64,000 nt of DNA from Pinus tabuliformis (lineage: Eukaryota; Streptophyta; Pinopsida; Pinales; Pinaceae). The notes below the pieces were generated by a model that saw nothing but the letters and a program-made list of their open reading frames with translations, searched no databases and was not told where the DNA came from. Position 1 is the first letter of the stretch. Each line of letters begins with the position of its first letter. Shown piece after piece: positions 24,562-35,130 of this stretch. Location: positions 1,277,002,277-1,277,066,276 of the forward strand of contig CM062818.1 in assembly GCA_031772625.1 (NCBI GenBank), given 5' to 3'. The position numbers were made by a program, and so were the translations under genes.

Positions 24562-25205
24562 TTGATGCATCATCCTGATGTTGAATCTTGTCGGTTTCAG
24601 AGATTGTTGGCTGTACGCGAGTTTCATATGGGGTATACGCATACATACGCTGGTTTATGTGGGTGCAGTCGACTTGAAGAAAAGCAAGGATGAGAAGAGT
24701 CTGATATGGGTCTATCAGAGACCATCTGGCACAAGTTCAGGGGGAGCATATATTCTTCTAATAATGCATTGTTGGCATTATCAGGAGAAGCAAGTGCAGA
24801 AGGAGAACATGGATACTAATCTGAATAATGATTGACAGATGCTGCTGATATTTTGTCTCTATATTTCTTTTGTCAAGGTCATGTAACGGCCTATCTTGGT
24901 TGCCCCACTATGCCTGGGATGGATAATGTAATATACTTATTCTATCATGTATCCCCACTTGGTTGGGAGTCGTATGTATGAGTCTTTGGTGATAGGAAGG
25001 TCAGTTATGATGTATAAAGTCATATTTCTTTTGTAGAACATCTTCTTGTAGATCTTGCCTATATGTCAGGGGGAGCTTGGACAGCATAGCAGAGTAGAGA
25101 TTTCAGCGTGTACTCAGGGGGAGCATAACCCTTTGCCCTTGATGTCAAAGGGGCAGAAAAGACTTTGAGTGAATTTGGGTTGCCATCAAGTCCGAAGGGG
25201 GAGAT
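24562..25205 (+). other. 3' non-coding region and polypurine tract of SIRE-like copia
   Basis: No ORF of note. Carries GGGGGAGC motifs near 24739, 25072 and 25118, and ends with the polypurine tract CCGAAGGGGGAGAT at 25192-25205 directly before the 3' LTR. The repeated tract-like motifs may be decoy or duplicated polypurine tracts. Confidence 0.75.
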
Positions 25206-26779
25206 TGTTGGCAATATGACACAGGTTTGGCTCGATGGCATAAGTGTTGTCCTTGATGGCAACTCACTCAAAGTGCAGATCACAAGTTCAGGCTCTCAAA
25301 ATAGTAGAAAATGAGATACCCATAGGTTCCTGTTCACAAAGCCGCGGACATACGCAAGTGCGCTGAACAAAAGCTGCGGACCTGTACGCAGGTTCTCCGA
25401 AAAAAAGTGCGGACGTAAAGTACACGCACTTTCATGTAGATAAAAGCGCGCACGTGGGAAATCTTATGGTTGGTCCATGTTATTTAGTTCGACATTTTTG
25501 ATCCTATGGTTTTGGTCTATGGTTTTGTATCTAAAGTATTGAACCCAAGTTTTGGGTTCCTAGTATTGGATCTCTATGGTTTTGGACCATGGTTTGAGTA
25601 AGGCATAGACTATAAAAAGGAAAGGAGATCATTTGGCTGGGTAACTAATGTGTTGAATATCTTGAGATGAGCAAGATCTAAAATACTGGTGATCAGTTGG
25701 TGAGTTATAGCTGGACCTGAATCAAGGAGAAACCTGAGCATTACAAGACAGATCTATTGATGGGTCGAGATCTCTTTGGCGCATGATAAAATTTGTAAAT
25801 CTAATAATCTGGGGTATAATTGAAGTCTGATAAATTATCTATACCCGCAGGTTTGACACAGCGCAGGCGCGGACACCCGCAGGTTTGACACAGTTCAGGC
25901 GCGGATACCCACAGGTTTGACACAGCGCAGGCGCGGATACCCACAAGCTTGACACATCGCAGGCGCGAATACCTGCAGTTTTGAAGAGCGTAGGTGCGGA
26001 TACCCACAAGTTCGACATAGCAAAGGTGCGGATGCCCGCAAGTTAAAGAAGCAAATACTGCAGACGCACGCAGGTTTCTATTGGTGAAGTTGCAGACTTT
26101 TTCTTGAAATATGTTTTAGCTGCTTTTGTCTATTACTGCAGTGTTCAGGGTTCTGAATTGGTGTCTGGTTACTGGTAGTGTGTTCTGAGAAGTTATTGAT
26201 TTAGTATTTGTACAAGGAAGTTGGTTGATTGCAGATCTATTTGATGTTTGATTGATATTCATGGATCTAGTTTGAAAATTTATGAAACGTGGTCCCTGGA
26301 AGAAACGAGAAGTCTTATGTAGGTCAACACCTACGTATTAGTACCTCAGCTAGTACAAGAGCTAAGGGGGTTGTAGCTCCATTCCAGAAGAATCTGGAGA
26401 ACGAGAGAAGGTTGTAGTCTTCTGTAGGTTGAATCTTGCGTACTGGTATAAGACGCCACCAGTACAGAATCATTGTAAAAAGAAGTTTCTAATTGAAAGA
26501 AGATAGAGACATATTGCAGCAGGTGGTTTTCACCCACATTGGGTTTCCACCTTATATCTTGTGTTCTTTTGTGTGATTGTCTGCTCTTATTTTCTGTTCC
26601 TGGTTACTGTTATATGATTCTGACACACGGATTATTGATCAACATCTGAAGAATAAATTAAATTATAAGTTTGGGAGGTATACGCAAGTTTCATTAGTCA
26701 GATCTGCAAATCTTTGTATAAATTGAAAAAGAGTTTGATACTACTGATTCACCCCCCCCTCTCAGTATTATTTCCAATA
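25206..26779 (+). repeat. 3' LTR of SIRE-like copia (1574 bp)
   Basis: Starts TGTTGGCAATATG right after the polypurine tract and ends TTATTTCCAATA before GAGGG. Longer than the 5' LTR by two minisatellite units. Confidence 0.93.
25847..26037 (+). repeat. 32-bp minisatellite in 3' LTR, six units
   Basis: Six units of about 32 bp, GC-rich compared with surroundings, based on GCAGGTTTGACACAGCGCAG. Because LTRs are identical at insertion, the 4-versus-6 difference arose afterwards. Confidence 0.88.
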
Positions 26780-26788
26780 GAGGGAAGA

Positions 26789-28362
26789 ATGGGTCTTATA
26801 GTGAGAACAAAGCCCGAAGGAGTTAAATTCATGGAAGGATACCCATAGCTTAAGAGCACATTGAAGAAGGCAAGATGGTTGCAGTTCATTAAGAAGTTCA
26901 AGGGTCATCATAAGGAGGTTACAAAAACATTTGCAAGATCTTTCAATGGTGCAGAAGTTGAAATTGGGGACATCAAATTTCCAGTGACAGAATCATCAAT
27001 TGCAGCAGCCACAAAGCTTCCACAAGAAGGAGAGAGATGGTTTAAGAACAAGGACTTCGATGAAAAAGTCTGGAGGGTCATTCTTCGTAATCCAGGTATG
27101 GACATATCAATCTTTAAACGAGGGATTCCTGTTTCAGCCTTAAAAGATAAGTGGAGTAGTCTGTTGTTGATCATTCAGAAATTCATTACATGCGAGGGCA
27201 GGTATGGCTCCATGTACATGTATCATATCAGATTATTAATGAATTTCCTAGAGAATGAAACTATCAACCTCCCTTATTTCTTGTTGAATAGTTTGAGAAA
27301 AATATCTACTACTGTGCAAAAGAATATAGATGATGTGGAACCTCATCTCTACCATCATGGCCTTATTAAGATCTTGGTTGAAAATCATTTGAAAAAGAGG
27401 GAAGATACATGGGAAAAATTCCTAGTTAGGAACTTCTTCCAAGACCCTCCTGAAGTGCCTGAGGGGAGTTCAAAAAAGAAAAGTAGGAGGAACATAACAA
27501 CTTTAACAATCCAAGATACTCTTACTAGTGTGACCAAGGAAAATAGTGAAGAAGAATTGCCTTCTGAAACATTGACTGAAATTAGGAAAGAAGCAAAACA
27601 GAAAGGAAAGAGGAAAATTGAAAACATTTACCAGACTCCTAAGCCTTCTTCAGAGGAAGAGCAAGTGCTTTCTGAAATATTAGTTCATCTTAAAGAACAG
27701 TCAATTAAAGCAAAACAAAAAGGAAAGGGGAAACAGATCATAGAAAAGGGAGACATAAGCTCACAAGGTCTAAGAAGAAGCTCTAGATTAAATGGCAAAT
27801 TGAAGAAAACGTAAATCAAAGGAGCTCAATTCATAGACCTGGGAGGTGAAACTCCAGATCAGTCACCAGAAAACACTCCACCCAATCAAAGTCTCCTTCT
27901 CCTCAGTTAGATTTTGAAACTAGTCCAAGGAAAATAACTCCAGAAATTGATCAAACTCAACAGCAGATGTATGATTTCATTGAATCATTGGAACAACAGA
28001 AAACTACAACAGAACAAGGAACTTCATCCAATCAGCTAGGTACAACTCAGGAAACTTTGATTCAGTCATTGAAGCAAGAATTTTATGAACTGGAAGTCTT
28101 AAACGGACATATCCAAAGGGAGAATGAAACATTGAAAGATAAAAACAAGTTGGACAAAGTTATCCATGACAATACCATGCTGCATTTAGGATTATGGCAT
28201 AAGAAAAATAGAAAAATGAAGAAGAAGAATAGGAGGTTGAGTAGAGCTCTCATCAATCTCAAATATAGATGTCTTATGATGAAGCCTAGAATGACAGTGA
28301 CAGCAAGAAAGAAGAAGAAGAGGTTGGATGTCTTAGCAGAAGTTTCAGAGCAGATGAATTGA
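26789..28362 (+). pseudogene. Extra 3' ORF of Athila-like element
   Basis: Start at ATG 26789 (MGLIVRTKPEGVKFMEGYP), five bases past the copia target duplication. A TAG at 26846 interrupts, then a 317-codon frame runs from 26861 to 27814: a globular, mostly helical part with SSIAAATKLPQEGERWFKN, GIPVSALKDKWSSLL and FITCEGRYGSMYMYHIRLL, then a Lys/Glu-rich tail. A frameshift at about 27815-27880 leads to a second frame (27967-28362) with a heptad-like coiled coil (SLKQEFYELEVLNGHIQREN) and a basic end. No signal peptide or membrane helix is seen. It sits where Athila elements carry their so-called env-like ORF. Function unknown; I do not recognise a named domain. Confidence 0.65.
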
Positions 28363-28411
28363 AGGGAGGGTAGTTACAATTTTGGTTGCATGAGGACATG
28401 CAACATCTTCA

Positions 28412-28422
28412 CAGTGGGGGTA
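28412..28422 (+). other. polypurine tract of Athila-like element
   Basis: CAGTGGGGGTA immediately before the TGTTGAGCCCC LTR start; it marks plus-strand priming and the LTR border. Confidence 0.75.
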
Positions 28423-30682
28423 TGTTGAGCCCCAAAACTACCTCTCTTCCAAGCATTTTCTTAAACCCTTTCTCTTCTATTTTCCCATGTCAGTGCATCC
28501 TAAGCTATCAAAAGTTGTTACATGTTGATTTCAGGAGTGTATTTGAGTGAATTTCAAATTATATTATTGTGTGTGCTATTTGATCTAGGTTCTGTTTATC
28601 AGCTATAGAATGTAGCTACTTTCCGAAGCTAACTAGCAATTCTGCAGTCGTTTTCATTGTTTTATAGATTACAGGTGTCAGTAAGAGGAATGAGACACAT
28701 GGGTAGCTCAATAATTGTCCACACATGGATGAGGTCCTATTTACTTAGCCAGATTCAGAAGGAAAGGTCCCGGTCAAAGGGAGGTCAATAGAGAGTTCTA
28801 TGCCAACTAGAACTATGTTCCTACACGTAAAAGAAGCCCGAAGCCATTCCTGAACTCGTGGATCCATTTTTGCCACTTGCAGACCATCTCCATAACGCAA
28901 TCCAACATCCACCTCGCATAGATTTACTGCTCATGGCAACCGAGAGGCTGAATCCTCGGATTTTGATTTGTTCATGTGTCCATCGTTGAAGAAATTCCTT
29001 TGAGATACAGTTATCCATTTTCTATATAAATATAAGCGTTTGCAACAAGGATAGGATGTTCTTGATATTGTTGTTATAGTGTTATTTTGTTGTTCTGTAA
29101 CCGAGAGACATATTACTTTGTTCCATAATACAAAACTCTGTTTTTCACATGGTTGTTTGAGCATGTTTTGAAGTAACAGCGTGCTAGTCCAAAGCTGTGC
29201 AGAGGGCCCCTGCATAGCTGAGGTCCTTTTTTTTGTATAGTTTTCATGTATATTTTCTCTCATTCGAATTGTACATTTCTCATGTTTTGCTTATGATCTT
29301 AATCATTCTAATCTTGTACATGTTTTTGTAGCTTGTCACATTTCTTACTAACACTGATAGGTGCACTTCAGAATAGTTCTTTAAGTCTGGTTATGCTCGA
29401 GCTTCTTAGTGTAATTTTTGCATCAAGTGGTGTTATTGAGACTTGCTTCCTCTGCTGAACTTTAGTTTTCAATTTCAGTTGTTTATGCTTTTACTTAGTG
29501 AGATTTTTTTACTGTTCAAGATAGTTTAGATGTCAATTCTTCATGCTATATGATGATATTTCTGGAGCCTTTAGCTTAACCCCGTTTTAGAAGTTAATTG
29601 GCGAGATATTGTGATTATAAGTGAAGTAATTGATTTTGCTTTAATTAGTATACAAGTAGATAGTTTAGATGTCAGTTCTTCATGCTATATGATGATATTT
29701 CCGGAGCCTTTAGCTTAACCCGGTTTTAGAAGTTAATTGGCAAGATATTGTGATTATAGGTGAAGTAATTGATTTTGATTTTATTAGTATGCAAGTAGAT
29801 AGTTTAGATGTCAGTTCTTCATGCTATATGATGATATTTCCGGAGCATTTAGCTTAACCTGATTTTAGAAGTTAATTGGCGAGATATTGTGATTATAGGT
29901 GAAGTAATTGACTTTGCTTTCATTAGTATGCAAGTAGATAGTTTAGATGTCATTTCTTTCATGCTATATGATGATATTTCCGGAGCCTTTAGCTTAACCC
30001 CATTTTAGAAGTTAATTGGTGAAATATTGTGATTATAGGTGAAGTAATTGGCTTTGCTTTCATTAGTGTGCAATTAGATAATTTAGATGTCATTTCTTTC
30101 ATGCCATATGATGATATTTCCAGAGCCTTTAGCTTAACCCTATTTTAGAAGTTAATTGGCGAAATGTTGTGATTATGGATGAAATCATTGACTAGTTTCC
30201 AGTTTCTTTACTTTTTGGTTTGAGTTGCAACAGTTTATTAGATTTCAATTGTGCAATTAGATGGACAGCAGAGATAGTAATCTCATTTTCAGTACTTCAT
30301 TTTTAGTTTGGTTTATGTAGCTGCATGTTTACACTCTTATTCAAGTTCTGATTTTGTAGACAACATGTTTTAAGATCTCTTAAGTTCAAAGTTTGGAAAT
30401 TATTACAAGGAGCAAGAGGATAAACCTTGTCCTCAACTCTACATACACACTTGATCTTTAAAAGTATTCTTAAACTTTTGCTTTAACAACAGATTAGGAT
30501 TTCCATTGCATTAGACCACTTTAGGAGACCAACAGAACAAAACCCCAAAACAAGATAAAACTGAAAACAGTGAGGTAAGAAAAGTGTTGTCTAGCACATA
30601 CAGTGCACTACACTCATTAGTTTACGACTCCCAGATTGGTAACTTATGTAGCAATTTAGGACACACTAAATTGACTAAACAA
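28423..30682 (+). repeat. 3' LTR of Athila-like element (right end approximate)
   Basis: Begins TGTTGAGCCCC after the polypurine tract. A TATA box (TATATAAA) is at 29023-29030. A five-unit tandem array lies downstream. The right end is set where the next repeat (30683) begins; no 5' LTR survives for comparison, so length is uncertain. Confidence 0.6.
29520..30215 (+). repeat. Five tandem 139-bp repeats
   Basis: Units start at 29520, 29659, 29798, 29937 and 30077 with GATAGTTTAGATGTCA (last unit GATAATTTAGATGTCA). Periods are 139, 139, 139 and 140. Units are close to each other in sequence, with units 4 and 5 sharing an extra T (TTCTTTCATG). The array lies downstream of the LTR TATA box. Confidence 0.92.
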
Positions 30683-31015
30683 GTTCCTGTAGCGGAACAT
30701 CTCTTGGAACAACTCCTGCGTGAGGGTATTTTTCCTGGCACGATAACGACATCACCGCTATGTACATCATCACTATTGACAACACTTAATGTAGCAGCCT
30801 ACACCATCTTGACGCCGGGGCTCGGAGACGTAGTCCCTCCTGGACGGACTCCGTTATCAACGACTTATGTTTTCATGTGTTGATGATTGACATGTTCCTC
30901 TTCTCTACAACATGCACATGTATTCATTTATTTTCTTTTAAAAATGCAATTTAACACATCACGAAAGTAAAAGGTCTTGGAAGGGTCCTTTGTCACACCT
31001 GGACCTGGATCAAGT
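30683..31015 (+). repeat. Left copy of 330-bp direct repeat (LTR end)
   Basis: Starts GTTCCTGTAGCGGAACATC and ends CCTGGATCAAGT. Matches 34799-35130 with scattered substitutions and one or two small indels. Confidence 0.8.
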
Positions 31016-31049
31016 GGTCTTTACGTTGATGTGAATTTCAGTGTGAACA

Positions 31050-32471
31050 ATGGAACTTGGAGTGACAGAGGATGGAAGAGCGATGTACGAGACCATGCTC
31101 AACATTTCCAAAAGGGTGGAAATCATGTATGAAACTCTATAGAAAGAGACAGAGGAAAAGGTGTGATTGCAACTTCAGTTGTAAGCCACAGAAGAGGCCA
31201 TGGAAGAACTGAAGCAAAACAAACATAATCTTCAAATAGAGAACGCTAAATTGAAGATGTGTCTACATGAAGAGAAAGAGGAAAAACAAAGTTTGCTACA
31301 ACAGCTGCAAGCTAAGGATGAGGCCTTGGAAAAGTTGCAGTGTGACCCATGTGAGGTAAAAAGTAGTTCTCCATCTTCATGTATGTTTCCTTACGATGAT
31401 TTTGCTGTTTTCAAAAATCATACCACAGGAATTGGCTCCAAACTATTGAAGAAAATGGGGTATGAAGGAAAGGGCTTGGGCGTCAATGGCCAAGGCATTA
31501 TCAACCCCATCAAAGTAGAAGAATTACCCCATCAGGTAGGACTTGGGTATGTCAGAAAGGAAGTTGTGGAATGCACCGAGATAGCTAGTGAACCAACAAC
31601 AACAGATGATGAGAAGCTCTCATCAGTGCTTTCCAAATCGATAGAGGAGGTAAAAGATGTTGATTTCCTTTCGATTTTGTCTTCACATAGTATGATTTCT
31701 GTTGAAGATTTGGAGATCCAAATTACAGGGACAAACATGAGGCTCCTTACCAAGACGAAGCACGAGAAGGAAGAAGAAATTGGTGTTAATAACCAAGGCA
31801 TAACTCAACCACTTGAGGTTGTGTAGAGACCTCAATTTGAAGGCTTGAGATACACCAAAGGAGAATGCTCGAAGGTGTCAAATTATTTCGAGACATCGTC
31901 GAAATCGTAGAGGAAAGATAATGATGGGAACACATCCCCATCATCCCATGGAAGTTTCCATGGCAAGGAAAGAGATAAGGCAAGCTCTCATCGCCATAAT
32001 GACATCAGAGATAGCAAGGGAAGGTATGACCAGTTTCGATCTTTGAATGTTCATTTTTATTATAATCATGTTGTTAAAGATGAACGTAAAACATGGGATT
32101 GAAAAACATGTACCTTTTGTGGATTGCATAATGATACATTTTCTAAGTGTTGGAAAAGAATGGCAGCACACAAAAGGATGAGGCATGAAAGACCCTCTCA
32201 ATAGCAGGTTAAACAGAGCTAGAGAAAGAATATGTATTGCAGTCATTGCAACAGAAGTGGACATCAAAGAACCACTTGTTGGAGGCTCCATCCAGAGTAG
32301 CGCCTTAAAGATAAAGTGTCAGTGCATCAACCAGGTGAAACGATTGTTCGACAAGCAAAACTACCACAAGGAGGTGACCCATTCACATTGATAAGTGAAA
32401 AATGGTTTCTAGATATGTTAGCGTTTCATGGTCGTACTTTTGTAAATCATTTGTTGCATTTTAAAATGTAA
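31050..32471 (+). pseudogene. Gag-like protein with tandem G-patch modules and zinc knuckles
   Basis: One frame of 474 codons from ATG 31050 (MELGVTEDGRAMYE) to TAA 32469. Residues ~51-92 form a Leu/Glu/Lys coiled coil. Residues ~126-168 are a G-patch ([19 protein letters not shown], then GLGY). Residues ~226-267 are a second, degraded copy ([25 protein letters not shown]). A CTFCGLH...C cluster (354-367) and a perfect CCHC knuckle CSHCNRSGHQRTTC (397-410) follow, which makes a nucleocapsid-like role likely. Nine premature stops (31140, 31164, 31182, 31824, 31908, 32100, 32202, 32220, 32298) but no frameshift; all are reachable from CAG, CGA or CAA by one C-to-T change. Confidence 0.8.
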
Positions 32472-32700
32472 AAGTGATGATGTGTTTTCCATCACTTATT
32501 CAGCAACAATGATGTCTAGTCTTATTTTGAGTTGCATTTTACACTTTGAAAGTGATGTTGTGTTTCCATCACTTGTCAAAGCAAATAGTGTTTGGCCTTA
32601 TTGTTGTAAATCATGTGTTGCAGTGATGATGTGTTTCCATCACTTGTTGAAGCAACAATGATATTTCGGCCTTGTTGTCGTAGCTGGGGTATCATTTCCA
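32440..32700 (+). repeat. Three short stem-loop repeats after the gag-like ORF
   Basis: Three copies, about 75 bp apart, of AAGTGATG...CATCACTT inverted arms with a 9-10 base loop: 32472-32497, 32550-32574 and 32621-32645, followed by a common TTGTTGAAGCAACAATGAT-like text. The first stem starts inside the stop codon of the ORF. Confidence 0.8.
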
Positions 32701-34798
32701 TCTTGATGTAAACTTGACCACTGAGTGTGTGTTATAAACTCGTGGCAAGTATGGGATGTTTGGGTCATTAGTTGGCCATGTAAGTCAAGCAAGTAATTTG
32801 AAAAACAATGTACTACAATTTGCAGAGGTAGCAGGTGTCAGATCGTTTCTTAAGGCTCTGAAGAACAAAGGTGAAGGGGATGGAAGTGAGACCTTTCCAG
32901 GATGCTTGTGATGTGGACAAGGTACAGAGAAGTTGCAAAGTATTTTTCATGCTTTTGGAGGACCAAAAGCTCCTCAGTGGGGAGGAATGATCCAGGTGGC
33001 TCCAGAGAGACACACAGGACAAAGACGACTGGTGGAAGCTCAAAAACCAAAGTGCTCGGAAGTTTCTCGAACCAAGTTCAGGTTGTAGATCTTGTCGCCC
33101 TAATCGCAACGATGTGAACGGTTCGTCAATCCGAGTCTGTATGCGAAAGTTAGAAGCAGTCAAAGTTGGGTTGACTTTTTGATCACTGGGCAGGCTTAAG
33201 GAGGCCACAATTTGGCCTTTTTCTGGCCAACTTGGGCCAGATTTCGGGAAAAATTGTGGGGTCATTAAATGCACTCCTACGGCTAAAATTCGAATTTCAA
33301 AAAATATGCATTGTTATATATAAAACAAAAAAATAGAATAATACGGGGTGGGGGCCACCAACCCCACCACCCCCAACCAATGTAATGTAACAATATATGA
33401 TATTCGAGGCCGGCGGGGGTCGAACCCGCCCAGCCCACGTGGGCTGGCCCCCGAGCGGGCGGCCCCATACAAAACATTGCCATATAACGCATGGCCCAAC
33501 CAACGGCCATAACCAACGACCATTAATAGCCACGACCATTCAAACAGAATGCGGGGAATATGGCGGCGGGCTACCCAATCTGGACCCAACCCCCCATATA
33601 AAATGAAACAGAGATATTTTCCTCCCTTTTGATGTTAAAAAAAAGGAGGGGTGGGGTTTGACCGCCCAACTCCTTCTCAACCAAACTTAAATTTAGCCAA
33701 CACGCCAAACCAAATTTATTGATTAATCCGCCCAGTAAAATTATATTAACCTGACATTTCTTCAGGCATGAGGTAGAGATGGAGGAACCAGGAGAGGGCA
33801 TGCTTTTCGAGACAAATTAATTTTTAATTAATTTTTAATGCAGGGGAGGACCATGAATTTTGTAGGAGGACCAAATTTCGACTTTGTCAGATTTTGACAA
33901 ATTTTATATGGCTTCAGCACTTCTCGATGTCACAAATGCAATGGCATTGTCCGTGTCTCCATCAGAGTTCTGCATTTTTTGGCCATTTTTCAGTATGTAG
34001 GTGGAACCATGACTACTGCAGAAACAGGGAGCGGAACCATGATCCTTGAAATTTTCCCAAGGAGGTAATTTTTCTCCATGTCGGAATATAGTCAAGTTTA
34101 CAGTTGTTTTTCATGGTTTTCCGCATGGATCGAAATGGCATTGAAGTCAGATTCGCCTTTGGAGTTTCAAATTTCCAGTCCATTCATGGAGCAGAATCTT
34201 TGAGGAATCTAGGGGAAATCTAAAAGATTCCTTGAGCCCCAAATTCTCAACTTCTCAGAATTCAGATTTTGGATAGTCGATTTTGTACTATTAGATGCCA
34301 CAAATCTAATGGTGCATTCATATTTTTCATTTTCTCATTTCATTTTCCAGCCACTTTTCTAAGTGGAATGCAGATGTCAACATCCATGTGCGAGCAGTGA
34401 TGCGATTGATGCCGTGAGATCAATGGTACGAACAACTTCAACAATTTGACATCCGCTTCTTCAGATGACCCTTGGTTGTGAGGTATATGCAATGTTCATG
34501 TACTTCTTTTGCTATGCATTGCACTGCACAGGTCCTTGATTTATGTTTGATGTGAGATCCTGTTTCTTACTCGTTTTCATGATTCCTACTTGATGTGATG
34601 TGGAATCGCCTATGTGATGTACTTGTTGTCATGATTCATCATGTTATGTTTTGAGATCCCTTTGTTGTATGTTGATGTTGATGGGATACTCATGTGTCAC
34701 CATGGATGTTTGCTTTGAGATTCCTTTTATGCCATATTTGCAGGATGCTCATCGTGCATGAGTTTTGTGTCATACTGATAGGAGTCATTTGACCGAGA
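32701..34798 (+). other. Non-coding interior of the G-patch element
   Basis: No coding match. A locally GC-rich block at 33340-33480 contains the perfect 18-bp palindrome CCAGCCCACGTGGGCTGG (33430-33447) centred on a CACGTG core, which is a G-box-type site. A polypurine-like AAAGGAGGGGTGGGG run lies at 33640-33655 and TATAAAA at 33597-33603. Many overlapping short frames in the GC-rich block are chance. Confidence 0.55.
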
Positions 34799-35130
34799 GT
34801 TTCTATAGCGAAACATCTCTTGGAGCCACTCCTGCTTGAGGGCATTTTTCATTGTATGATAACAACATCACCCCTATGTACATCATCACTATTGACAACA
34901 CTTAATGCAGCGGCCTACACCATCTTGACACCGGGTCCCAGAGATGTAGTCCCTCTTGGACGAACTCGTTATCAACGGCTTATGTTTTCATTTGTTGATG
35001 ACTGACATATTCCTCTTCTCTACAACATGCACATGTATTCATTTATGTTCTTTTAAAAATGCAATTTAACACATCACGAAAGTAAAAGGTCTTGGAAAGG
35101 ACCTTTGTCACACCTAGACCTGGATCAAGT
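34799..35130 (+). repeat. Right copy of 330-bp direct repeat (LTR end)
   Basis: Same text as 30683-31015, ending CCTGGATCAAGT; its last bases run straight into the first unit of the next tandem repeat. Confidence 0.8.

Larger units (their letters stand above)
18093..26784 (+). mobile_element. SIRE-like Ty1/copia retrotransposon with GAGGG target duplication
   Basis: Element 18098-26779, flanked on both sides by GAGGG (18093-18097 and 26780-26784). LTRs begin TGTTGGCA and end CCAATA. Domain order gag, protease, integrase, RT, RNase H is copia. Long LTRs (about 1.5 kb), several gag zinc knuckles, a long 3' non-coding stretch with repeated GGGGGAG motifs and the C-run/TCTCAGTATT LTR end suggest the SIRE/Maximus lineage (inference). 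LTRs differ at many sites, so the insertion is old. All internal domains sit in one frame with 12 premature stops and no frameshift. Confidence 0.92.
12314..30682 (+). mobile_element. Athila-like Ty3/gypsy element with a nested copia
   Basis: Plus-strand order: gag C-terminus, protease, RT, RNase H, integrase (12.3-17.0 kb), a 1.1-kb non-coding stretch, then after the nested copia an extra ORF (26789-28362), a polypurine tract and a 3' LTR from 28423. The protease box LIDLGAAINIMS and RT box YMDDFTVYG are characteristic of the Athila/Tat branch, whose members often carry an additional ORF after integrase. The 5' LTR and gag N-terminus are missing. The right boundary is approximate because the LTR end is not resolved. 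Confidence 0.78.
30683..35127 (+). mobile_element. Non-autonomous LTR element with G-patch gag-like ORF (TR-GAG type)
   Basis: A 330-bp direct repeat (30683-31015 and 34799-35130) brackets one gag-like ORF and about 2.3 kb of non-coding DNA. No protease, RT or integrase text is present in any frame, so the element would depend on a partner for replication, as in the TR-GAG class of plant elements. The ORF starts about 35 bases after the left repeat, the usual place for gag. A TATAAAA at 33597-33603 may belong to a longer 3' LTR, in which case the left LTR is truncated at 30683. No target duplication found. Confidence 0.6.

Noticed and set aside
25801..26007. Cys/Arg-rich repeated 68-codon frame on the minus strand
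   Set aside because: Produced by the 32-bp minisatellite in the 3' LTR; the shorter array in the 5' LTR does not keep it.
33412..33430. tRNA T-arm-like hairpin (minus strand GCGGGTTCGACCCCCGC)
   Set aside because: Matches a T-stem and B box, but no D-arm, anticodon arm or matching acceptor stem can be found upstream.
33283..33606. Several 66-91-codon frames in all directions
   Set aside because: GC-rich island lacks stops by composition; no frame has a family signature.
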